A stretch of 64,000 nt of DNA, from the NCBI RefSeq assembly GCF_002158905.1, contig NZ_CP021431.1, positions 3,039,001-3,103,000 of the forward strand. The letters run 5' to 3'. Below, piece after piece: positions 23,887 to 31,724 of the stretch (the first letter of the stretch is position 1; each line of letters opens with the position of its first letter). The notes below the pieces were generated by a model, which was given only the letters and a program-made list of their open reading frames with translations, was not told the DNA's origin and ran no database searches. This DNA comes from Yoonia vestfoldensis. GTDB taxonomy: Bacteria; Pseudomonadota; Alphaproteobacteria; Rhodobacterales; Rhodobacteraceae. Made by a program: the position numbers and the translations under genes.

Positions 23887-26800
23887 GGAAACATCTCCTC
23901 TGGCAGGGTCAGGCCAGTGAAGAACGCAGGATCAAAGGGCCTCGCCGACCCTGTGTTGCTGAATTGCAGCGTCGTCTCTAGCCCACCGGATTGAAAGCGC
24001 GCCTCGGCGACATTGAGCGAGGGATTGACCGCGCGCTGCCCCGCCTGGGCCAGCCTGAACCATGACCAAGCCCCGCCAGCCGCCTCGTCAAGAACCAGTC
24101 GCGACCGGTTGTACAATCGCAACCGAAGGCCGCTATCGGCAAGCCCGGTCATCGGCCAGGCCTGCTGCGACCAGATGACCGGCCCATGGCTATAGCTATG
24201 CAGCGTCAGCCCCGAGGTGATGGCCAGGCGGCTCAATCCCGGGTCCATATAGCCAACGCGCAGCTGAAAGGTCAGCCCAGGCTTGCCCTCTCGGAACAGG
24301 GCCTGACCCAAGTCATCGGCGCGCATCAGCGCAGATCCGGCCTGCGATGACATTTGCACCCGGCGGAACGGCAGAAAGGTCGCTGCTGGCTGAAGGCTGC
24401 CCGCCGGCCCTTCGAACCGCGCGAGATAGGTTTGCCGGAACTTGCGGATGTCGCCGTTGATCGGCTCGAACAGCTGGGTGAATATGTCCAATGACAGATC
24501 AGACGGGCTATCGGCATCAAAGGGAAAGCTGCTGGCAATAAGATTGCCATAGGGCAGCCATATCTCAGTGCGCCAGGCCGCATTGATGTAATCCTCGACA
24601 AGCGCGATCGCAGCGCGGTCAAGAACAGAGGCAAGCCCAGTGCCGAAATTGCGGATGATATCCAGATCGGATGTGATCGCGAATTGATATAACTTGGCAA
24701 CCGGGGTCGCCTTGTCACCGGCAGCATATTCCTCGAACAGGAATTTGCCCGTGCCGTTTGCGGCCGTTGTTGCGGCCTCGATCCATTGCGCGACATCGCG
24801 GGCATAGGCGACCAGAACATCGAATTCCGTGCGCGCATCCTCGCCCAAGGCGGCAGGTGCAAGATAGGGCCGGAAGGATTGCGCAATCTGCTGCGCCGCA
24901 CGGCGGCCGCTGGCATCGGACAACTCTGTGCCCGTTTCTGCGTGGGCTGGCGTCGCCGCCCCGTCAAGAGGCGCGGCAGCACCATCTGACGCGCCCGCAG
25001 CCGGGGGCTGATCCGCCTGTGCCAGCATCGTATTCTCGCGTAATGAGCGGACCAGACGGGTGACAGGGTTCTCGAATGTATTGCCCAGCGAGGTCATCAG
25101 CAACTGCGCCTCGCCCAAGGAGGCAGCATCGCGCAGGCGCAGGTTTTCAACAAAGCTGGTCCAAGAGGCGATGTAATCAGCGGTATAAAGATCCACCACG
25201 CGCCTCAGCAGCGTATTGGCCTGCGCGGCATTCATCTCGCCGATCAGCACCTCATAATTGCGGATCTGATCGCGCGTGCGGGCCAACTCTCCTTGTGTGA
25301 AAATCTGTTCGAATCCGTCGCGAGTAAAGGCCTTTTGCACGAGGTAGGACTGGGCCGGTCCGGTCGGTTCGAAGACCTCGCCAAAACGTGGTCCGGCGAA
25401 AGCGCGCAGATCGACACGCTGGCTTAGCTCTGGATTGCGCAGCATCGTGCGATACAGCATTTCGGCCGTATCCAACCCCCGCAAGGTCCGCGCCACCACC
25501 CGGTTCAGCTCTGAATCACGATCCAGCACCTGCGGCTGGTTCAACGCGAACAGATCCGCCAATGTCCCACGGAAAGCGGCGGTGAATTCCGCACCAATCT
25601 CGCCTTGATTGGCAAGTTCCGTCAGGAAATGGCCCGTCAGTGTTTCGCCATGCGCAGATTGATCGGTGTGAAATTGCACTTCTGTCAGCGCCAGCGCAAA
25701 AAGCGATACGCCGTCTTGCAGGGCATTGAAGGCGAACAGGTCTTTTTCGATGTAATCCTGCAATGCCATCTGAAAGCCACCGACAAGCTCTGCCTCATAG
25801 CGCGCGCGATACACATGTTCTTGTGACCAGCTTGCGCGGGGCAAGGCCACGCCCTCGGCCGCGTCATAGGCCGCCAGGCCATTTCGCAGATCACCCAGCA
25901 AAAGCACCCGTGGCACAAGCCCGTCCGCGCCCGGATCAATTTCACCAACAGCCGCAAAATAGGTATCGAACCGCGCCTCCATCTGCGCATTCAGCGGCGC
26001 GAATGTCTGATGGTCACGATAAGCCGCAACCGCAGCAAAGGCGACAACAGCCGCCAGCAGCAATGTCACCGCGACGCTGCGCAGCCGGCTTTGCCAAAGC
26101 GCTGCCTCATTCGGCCTGACGCGGAAGGCTTCGAGATGAAAAGCGTTCGCCACCTGTCCCGCATAGCGTTTTGTCACAACGCTTTCCGGCACACGGCCCG
26201 ATTCCGCAAGCGCTGCGGGCAAGCCGAAAAACCGCTGTGCCGAAAGCTGCGCCAGCGGATCAACGATGCGCTCGGTCGGCGCAGTCCCCAGGAAAAACAC
26301 GCTATGGATACGCAAGGGGCGCGTGCGTGGCGGCATCGCGGCTGTCACCTCGCGGAAGGCCGGGCGCAACCGGGCCAGCAATAGGCCCAATTGCAAAGGC
26401 GCCGTGACGAGGGCGCTACAGAATGCAGGTGCAAGCTGCTTTTGCAGCGCAACAAGACGCGCCGCATCAAAGCGCGCGGCCATATCCGCGAAAAGGGCGT
26501 CAATCGCCGTTTCGTTATCCTCGGCGGTCTCGTCAAGAAAACCGCCAAACATGGCCTGCTCGCCGATACCGCCCGTCAAAACCGCCGCCCTGACCAGATC
26601 AGGCGCATTTTCCAACCCCACCAAGGACAGATGCACCGGCAGGTCCAGCCGCAAAACCGTGACGGCGTGACTGGCGATCTGGTTGGTCACGCGTCTTTGG
26701 CGCGCGCCTTCGGCATCATCGCCCAGACGGGCCAGATCCAGCTCGATATGGATCGCATTCAGCGGCAGTGCGGGATTGTCCTTGCGCAATAGCTGCAAAA

Positions 26801-27320
26801 CGTATCCCAGCTGATCCAGCGACAATGCCGCATCCGCGCCAAGTTCAAACCGATAGGCAACGGCGGTCTGTGCGCTCCAGGTGGATAGGCGAATGCCGTC
26901 AGATTCCATCGCGCTGCCAAATGGGGCATAGCCCAGCTCTGCCATGGAACACAGGCCGTTTTCGTGTTCGCGGATGGGGGTGACGAACAGCGCGCGACTG
27001 GCCGGTGCGTTGCGGCTGTCCAGCGATCGGGCGCGCGCCCGAAACCCGCGATGCAGCCTTTTCAATCTTGCGCGCAGGACGCGGCGGGCTTCTGCCTCGG
27101 GATGGGGCAACCAGATCCGGCGGCGCCAGATCAGCGCCATGCTGGCGACCAGCACCGTGGTCAGGATCAATATGGCGCTGCCAACCCGGACCCACAGACC
27201 GCTTGCGATGCCATACCAGGCGACAACGGCCAGAATGCCCGCACCAAGCACGACCACCAAAGCGTAAATCAAAAGCAAAATCCGGTAAAACCGCTCTGTT
27301 GTGACACGTTGCTCAGTCAT
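23883..27320 (-). CDS. tssM: TssM (IcmF-like) inner-membrane T6SS protein
   Basis: The product has 1145 residues from the ATG at 27320 (ATG at 27362 is less likely). Two N-terminal membrane segments lie at about 12-32 and 38-58, a third at about 410-430 (SVAVTLLLAAVVAFAAVAAY), followed by the large periplasmic region with IcmF-related and C2-like ends. TssM links TssL to the lipoprotein TssJ and builds the membrane complex. The cytoplasmic part (80-200) lacks the GxxxxGKT P-loop seen in many TssM proteins; ENGLCSMAELGYAPFGSAMESDG stands there instead. Overlaps with tssL (8 bp) and the kinase gene (ATGA). Confidence 0.93.
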   Translation of the reverse strand: MTEQRVTTERFYRILLLIYALVVVLGAGILAVVAWYGIASGLWVRVGSAILILTTVLVASMALIWRRRIWLPHPEAEARRVLRARLKRLHRGFRARARSLDSRNAPASRALFVTPIREHENGLCSMAELGYAPFGSAMESDGIRLSTWSAQTAVAYRFELGADAALSLDQLGYVLQLLRKDNPALPLNAIHIELDLARLGDDAEGARQRRVTNQIASHAVTVLRLDLPVHLSLVGLENAPDLVRAAVLTGGIGEQAMFGGFLDETAEDNETAIDALFADMAARFDAARLVALQKQLAPAFCSALVTAPLQLGLLLARLRPAFREVTAAMPPRTRPLRIHSVFFLGTAPTERIVDPLAQLSAQRFFGLPAALAESGRVPESVVTKRYAGQVANAFHLEAFRVRPNEAALWQSRLRSVAVTLLLAAVVAFAAVAAYRDHQTFAPLNAQMEARFDTYFAAVGEIDPGADGLVPRVLLLGDLRNGLAAYDAAEGVALPRASWSQEHVYRARYEAELVGGFQMALQDYIEKDLFAFNALQDGVSLFALALTEVQFHTDQSAHGETLTGHFLTELANQGEIGAEFTAAFRGTLADLFALNQPQVLDRDSELNRVVARTLRGLDTAEMLYRTMLRNPELSQRVDLRAFAGPRFGEVFEPTGPAQSYLVQKAFTRDGFEQIFTQGELARTRDQIRNYEVLIGEMNAAQANTLLRRVVDLYTADYIASWTSFVENLRLRDAASLGEAQLLMTSLGNTFENPVTRLVRSLRENTMLAQADQPPAAGASDGAAAPLDGAATPAHAETGTELSDASGRRAAQQIAQSFRPYLAPAALGEDARTEFDVLVAYARDVAQWIEAATTAANGTGKFLFEEYAAGDKATPVAKLYQFAITSDLDIIRNFGTGLASVLDRAAIALVEDYINAAWRTEIWLPYGNLIASSFPFDADSPSDLSLDIFTQLFEPINGDIRKFRQTYLARFEGPAGSLQPAATFLPFRRVQMSSQAGSALMRADDLGQALFREGKPGLTFQLRVGYMDPGLSRLAITSGLTLHSYSHGPVIWSQQAWPMTGLADSGLRLRLYNRSRLVLDEAAGGAWSWFRLAQAGQRAVNPSLNVAEARFQSGGLETTLQFSNTGSARPFDPAFFTGLTLPEEMFP

Positions 27321-28197
27321 CTGCCCGCCTTTCGGTGGTGCCGGACCCGCTTGAATAGACAAAGATTGCGCCAGCGTCGCGCGACATTGCGGCGCTTTGT
27401 TCCAAAAGACCTGCCGTGACCCTATTGGCCTCGACCTGCTGGACCATCGCAGTCAGACCGAACCCCGCAAAGATCACGACCGTTGCAAAGATCATCTTAG
27501 AGACAGCGCTGCGTGGCGGTTTTATCGCGCGGGTCCGTGTCGGTGCGCGCCCATAGCGGGCGGGCGATACCTCGGCGCGGTCAAGATCCAGCGCAGTCTC
27601 TAGCCGTCCGATCAGCCGATCACGCAGGAAATCATCGCCCGGCTTAAACCGCCCACGATACCCAAGCTTTAAAAAGATATAGACGATCTCGATGAAGGGG
27701 CGCAGCGTGCGCGGCTGCATCAAAGCGCGGTCAGCCACCTCATAGAACCGGTCACCGCCATCACGGAACCCAAAGAGATCGGCAACAAGCGTGAGGTTCT
27801 CCCAACCTGAATCCCGTCCCCATGGGCTGGTCAGGATAAATTCATCAATGACAATCGCGTATAAAAGACACAGGTTTTCCGCCACCGATGGCGGATAATC
27901 CAGCTGAACCACCCGATATTTTAGATCAATGATCGCCCGTCCGATCTCTGCGCGCGTGGTGCCAACCGCGCCGCAATCATCAATCCGGTGCAGCACTGAA
28001 ACAAGACCCATCAAATCGCTGGATGCCGCGATCAACGCGTTTGATGCCTGTCGGGACGCGCGCAAGGCGGCATCAAGATCACCGATCGCCGATGTCGAAA
28101 GCACCCCTGGCCCAGCCAAGCGACCGTCATCTGCCACGATGCGATCGGCGGTCAGGATGACCGTGCTGGGGTCTTGATCGGTATCGGTGCGCGGCAT
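27313..28197 (-). CDS. tssL: TssL (DotU-like) inner-membrane T6SS protein
   Basis: The product has 294 residues with the DotU hook-shaped cytoplasmic domain: ENLCLLYAIVIDEFILTSPWG and FFYEVADRALMQP-like helices, then EIVYIFLKLGYRGRF. One C-terminal membrane segment (about 232-252, MIFATVVIFAGFGLTAMV) and a short ~40-residue periplasmic tail follow. It lacks the OmpA-like peptidoglycan-binding extension some TssL carry, so anchoring to the wall must come from elsewhere. It partners with TssM and recruits the TssK baseplate. It lies between tssK and tssM. Confidence 0.92.
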   Translation of the reverse strand: MPRTDTDQDPSTVILTADRIVADDGRLAGPGVLSTSAIGDLDAALRASRQASNALIAASSDLMGLVSVLHRIDDCGAVGTTRAEIGRAIIDLKYRVVQLDYPPSVAENLCLLYAIVIDEFILTSPWGRDSGWENLTLVADLFGFRDGGDRFYEVADRALMQPRTLRPFIEIVYIFLKLGYRGRFKPGDDFLRDRLIGRLETALDLDRAEVSPARYGRAPTRTRAIKPPRSAVSKMIFATVVIFAGFGLTAMVQQVEANRVTAGLLEQSAAMSRDAGAIFVYSSGSGTTERRADD

Positions 28198-28199
28198 GA

Positions 28200-29522
28200 T
28201 TATCCTATCAGGTAAAGCGTGGCCGCAGGGGCGGCGATGCGCTCGTCGATATGCAGGCCAAGCGCCTCTTTTTTCTCGATGAACCGCGTCCAGAGCAGGC
28301 TGCCGGTATCAACTGCGAAAAAGGCAGTATCTGGCTTGTCGCGCAATTCGGGCGGGGCCACAGGAAGATGGGTCAGCCGCACACCTTGTAGCCCGAGCGT
28401 GACCAGCTCTGGCATTGCCGATATCCCGGCAAGCTTGCACGCCTTGGGGACCAGCTCGCCAAGTTTGCGGTCCTGTCCCGGATCAGAAATCGCAAGAATG
28501 GGCCGCCGCCCTTCGTCCAAAAGGCGCTGTGGCACGACGAGCCGCAGCAGGCGACGTTTTTCAAACAGCTCTCCATTCCAAATGAGGCTGATCACATTGG
28601 CATGCGCTTCAAGCGTCAGATGTCCGCGCAGCTGGGTGATGATCTTTTCAAAGGCACCGGTCGGGTCCAGCGGGTTCCACAAGACATCGGGCTTGGTGGT
28701 GCGGGCCGCATGGGCATCAAGCCCTGCAAGCAATTCAGCCAGCAGCCCGTATAACCGCCGCGGCGACATCCAGGGATGATGCTGGGCAGCCTGCAAGGCG
28801 ATAATCGAGCGGTTGAGCAGTTCCAATTCCAACCGCTCACCGAACAGACTGGCCGAAGATTGCGCCCCTTGCGCCAGGCGCAACCGCATCGCCGCGTTAT
28901 TGGCACGCGCGCGGGCTAGGGACAGGATTTCCTGAAGCCGTGCCAGCAGGCGCTGCGACGCCCCGATCGCAATGCACACAGCGAGATATGTATCGTCAAG
29001 AACTACCCGCCCCTCGGCCGTTTTTTCCAATATGCGTGCAAAGGGTATGCAGGCATAGCCCGACAGATCATCGGACGCCAGTTTCAGGCAGGCACCCGGC
29101 GCGGCAAGCTCGGCCTCGACCGGGGGCGCATCCGCATCGGTGATGTCATCAAGCAGCGCATCGCGCACCACCCAACGATGCAGCCCGCGCGTCTCGCCAA
29201 CGATGGTGATGCCGCCATTGTGCAACGGCACGGCGAGCAGCAAAATCTGATCGACCGTGCCATCCGGCACATCCAAAAACAATTCACCGGCCAGATCGAA
29301 ATAGGTCTGATCGGGAAACAGGCCTGCGGCCTCACTCACGACGACCTTTCCGGTGGCCAGCAGGTCCTGATTGATCCGGATACGGCTTAGGCCAAAGTCA
29401 TCGCCGGACAGATCCAATCGCCCAAGCGATGCCATGCTGGCCCGCAGCTCTCGGTCAAGATGCTGGAGATGCTGAGGCGCGATGAACATTCCCTCGCGCC
29501 AGACAATCATACCGGCGGTCAT
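28200..29522 (-). CDS. tssK: TssK baseplate-to-membrane connector
   Basis: The product has 440 residues and opens with MIVWREGMFIAPQHLQHLDREL, the signature start of TssK (ImpJ/VasE). TssK trimers resemble phage receptor-binding proteins and join the TssFGE wedge to TssL/TssM. The length is normal for the family. The start codon overlaps the tssJ stop (ATGA), and tssL follows after two bases. Confidence 0.95.
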   Translation of the reverse strand: MTAGMIVWREGMFIAPQHLQHLDRELRASMASLGRLDLSGDDFGLSRIRINQDLLATGKVVVSEAAGLFPDQTYFDLAGELFLDVPDGTVDQILLLAVPLHNGGITIVGETRGLHRWVVRDALLDDITDADAPPVEAELAAPGACLKLASDDLSGYACIPFARILEKTAEGRVVLDDTYLAVCIAIGASQRLLARLQEILSLARARANNAAMRLRLAQGAQSSASLFGERLELELLNRSIIALQAAQHHPWMSPRRLYGLLAELLAGLDAHAARTTKPDVLWNPLDPTGAFEKIITQLRGHLTLEAHANVISLIWNGELFEKRRLLRLVVPQRLLDEGRRPILAISDPGQDRKLGELVPKACKLAGISAMPELVTLGLQGVRLTHLPVAPPELRDKPDTAFFAVDTGSLLWTRFIEKKEALGLHIDERIAAPAATLYLIG

Positions 29523-30067
29523 GTCGTGGCTCCGAATAGCTTGTCGATAAAGCCCATGATGGGGCCGCGTCTTTGCTCTTGCGGCCTGCCGTCAAGCGTC
29601 AGACCGCCCGCCGCGATGTCAATCCCTGACGCGGAGATCGAGACAATCACACCTTGGTCCAGAACCCTGTCGCTGATCGCTTCAAGCGCGCTGAAACGCT
29701 GGCTTTCATAATCGGCGAATTCGGCAAATACCCCCAGATAGCGGGTGTCCGGCGCCAGATCGAAAGGCACAACGCGGGTCTCGGCCGGATAGATCGGCCC
29801 GATGCTCTGGACGCTTAGCACGACACCGGCAAGGTTTTCGCCGCTGCCGTCAAACAATTCCCAGAAACCGGCCTCTTCAAAGGCGGTCCGGTTCGACAAT
29901 TGATAAAGCCGGAGCACCACAGGGTTGGAGGCCTCGTTGTAAGGATTGATCTCACGGCTGGCAGAGATGCCGACCGTCTTGGAAACCGGCACTTGTATCT
30001 CTTGCGAAGCACAGCCGGCCCCCAACACGAGAACGGCGACAGCTGTCATGATGGCGGGTCGCAACAT
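29519..30067 (-). CDS. tssJ: TssJ outer-membrane lipoprotein
   Basis: The product has 182 residues from the ATG at 30067 (AAGGA seven bases upstream); ATG 30073 overlaps the tagH stop and is possible. A hydrophobic signal (MLRPAIMTAVAVLVLGAG) ends in a lipobox-like LGAGC with Cys19 as the lipidation site. The following domain (EINPYNEASNPVVLRLYQLSNRTAFEEAGFW) is the typical TssJ/VasD transthyretin-like fold. TssJ anchors TssM to the outer membrane. Confidence 0.92.
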   Translation of the reverse strand: MLRPAIMTAVAVLVLGAGCASQEIQVPVSKTVGISASREINPYNEASNPVVLRLYQLSNRTAFEEAGFWELFDGSGENLAGVVLSVQSIGPIYPAETRVVPFDLAPDTRYLGVFAEFADYESQRFSALEAISDRVLDQGVIVSISASGIDIAAGGLTLDGRPQEQRRGPIMGFIDKLFGATT

Positions 30068-30069
30068 GT

Positions 30070-30987
30070 TCATTTCCTTCGTATCTCCTCGGCCAGGATG
30101 GCGCGAAAGGTGCGTCCGTAGTCGCCGTTCTCGCGGCGGCGGCGGAATTGTTTGTGAAACAGGCTCCAATAGCGGTGCTTGCGGCGTGCGAATGGACCAA
30201 GGAAATCACGATATTCCTTTTCCAGCTCGGCCGGGTCGAACTGATCCAGAAAACGTGCCACGGCGCGGTCGATTGCCCCTGACAATTCCTCCCGCTCGAG
30301 CGCCGCCGACCTGGGGTCCTGCGCGGCTGTCGCGGTCAGCCCCATCGGCACAAACTGCCCGCCCCCCGCGACACTGCTGTCGGGAAAACCCATCCGAGAC
30401 ACGATTGGCGCCGCATCCATCGGCGCATAAGGGGCAGGTTTGTCTGCCTGTGCTTCGGAAACCGGCGTATCACGCAGACCGGGGCCATCCTCGAACGGGT
30501 CGAAAAGCAGATCAGCCTCTAGCGCCTTGATATCGCCCCCAAAGGGTTCCTCTGCCTCTTCTCCCGGCTGGGCTGTCATGTCATCCACGACTTCGAGCGG
30601 GGACAATGACATCGGCCGCATCTCGGGCTTCGGTGCAGGTGCTGGTTCGACGACCGGCGCGGATGGGCGGGAGGTGACACTGATCAACAGCCGGTACCCC
30701 GCGAATTCCACAACATCCCCATCGGCCACCGGTCGTCCGCCCTGCTGATGGATCGACGTGCCGTTCAGCATGGTGCCATTGCGCGACAGGTCAGTGACGC
30801 GATAGCCGGTAAAGGGTGCCCCGTCGATTTGCAGGTGGCGGCGCGACAGGGTGGAGGAGCTGTCAGGCAGACTAAGATCACAGTCGAAATCCCGCCCGAT
30901 GACGAAGGGACAAGACGGCACCGCAATCTCGCGGCGCGGCAAGATCTCGCCCTCGGGCAGAGACAATATTTGCAGGCTGACGCTCAT
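30070..30987 (-). CDS. tagH: TagH/Fha FHA-domain T6SS protein
   Basis: The product has 305 residues from the ATG at 30987 (overlapping the upstream stop). An N-terminal FHA domain (FVIGRDFDCDLSLPD, SRRHLQI, LSRNGTMLNG) keeps the Gly-Arg, Ser-Arg-His and Asn-Gly phosphothreonine-binding residues. A proline/acid-rich linker leads to the C-terminal TagH domain (AVARFLDQFDPAELEKEYRDFLGPFARRKHRYWSLFHKQF). It is the likely phospho-dependent switch read by the small kinase encoded downstream in the same operon. Confidence 0.93.
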   Translation of the reverse strand: MSVSLQILSLPEGEILPRREIAVPSCPFVIGRDFDCDLSLPDSSSTLSRRHLQIDGAPFTGYRVTDLSRNGTMLNGTSIHQQGGRPVADGDVVEFAGYRLLISVTSRPSAPVVEPAPAPKPEMRPMSLSPLEVVDDMTAQPGEEAEEPFGGDIKALEADLLFDPFEDGPGLRDTPVSEAQADKPAPYAPMDAAPIVSRMGFPDSSVAGGGQFVPMGLTATAAQDPRSAALEREELSGAIDRAVARFLDQFDPAELEKEYRDFLGPFARRKHRYWSLFHKQFRRRRENGDYGRTFRAILAEEIRRK

Positions 30988-31724
30988 GTTTCCTGCCTCA
31001 TGCATTGGGCAAGGCGGGTATTGAAATCTGCGATAAAGGACGGGCGCGCCGCATCGAACTGATGCGAAAAGTGAACGCTCATAGCGTTCGTATCGTAGGG
31101 GATCGCCCGGAAATCGGCGGGGTCGAGCCCGCGTTTGCGCATGTAATATTCGAAGATCAGATCGTATTCCAAGGCGACATCAATATCACCGTTGACCAGC
31201 ATGCTCAGCAGGCTGTCGGCATCGCGCGGTTTCATCACCACGTTGAAACCTTCGCGATGCAGGAACAACCATTTGCTTGTCGCAAATTTGGCCGAATAGC
31301 GCGCCGACAGCCGGCCAGCGGGATCGGCCGGATCGATCGATGCGCCGCGCCGCATGTACCAGATCAGAGATTCCGAAACCACCGGTGCCGATGCAATGGA
31401 AAACCTCTCGCGTGCGGAATTTGGTGAGCCGACGAAAAAGCCGTCCATATCCCCGTTTTCCGTCATCAATTGCGCGGTCGACCAATCCATCATATGCAGT
31501 TCATAGGGCTGGCCCATAGCGTCGAGCGCGCAGCGCACACGCTGCACGGCAATCCCCGACATCTCGCCGTTTTCGATCATCTGGTAAGGCGGCAAAAGCT
31601 GCGTTGCGAGCCGGATCGGCGCCCTGTCCTGCCCATGAACCGGGCTACCATGAAGGGCATAAACCAGCATTGCAAAAAGCGCCGCGATGCGCAGATCGGT
31701 TTTCACCGTATCAAGCCAAGTCAA
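30984..31724 (-). CDS. Periplasmic solute-binding protein, family 3, within the T6SS operon
   Basis: The product has 246 residues if it starts at the TTG at 31724 (AGGAG seven bases upstream). ATG 31742 (no ribosome site, 32-bp overlap with clpV) and GTG 31706 are alternatives. A hydrophobic signal (RIAALFAMLVYALHG) is followed by a SBP_bac_3-like fold: IRLATQLLPPYQMIENGEMSGIAVQRVRCALDAMG, then MDGFFVGSPNSARERFSIASAPVVSESLIWYMRR. Such proteins bind amino acids or small organic acids. No ABC permease or ATPase lies nearby, so a sensing or envelope role is more likely than transport. It is coupled to tagH by ATGA. Confidence 0.75.
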   Translation of the reverse strand: MTWLDTVKTDLRIAALFAMLVYALHGSPVHGQDRAPIRLATQLLPPYQMIENGEMSGIAVQRVRCALDAMGQPYELHMMDWSTAQLMTENGDMDGFFVGSPNSARERFSIASAPVVSESLIWYMRRGASIDPADPAGRLSARYSAKFATSKWLFLHREGFNVVMKPRDADSLLSMLVNGDIDVALEYDLIFEYYMRKRGLDPADFRAIPYDTNAMSVHFSHQFDAARPSFIADFNTRLAQCMRQET

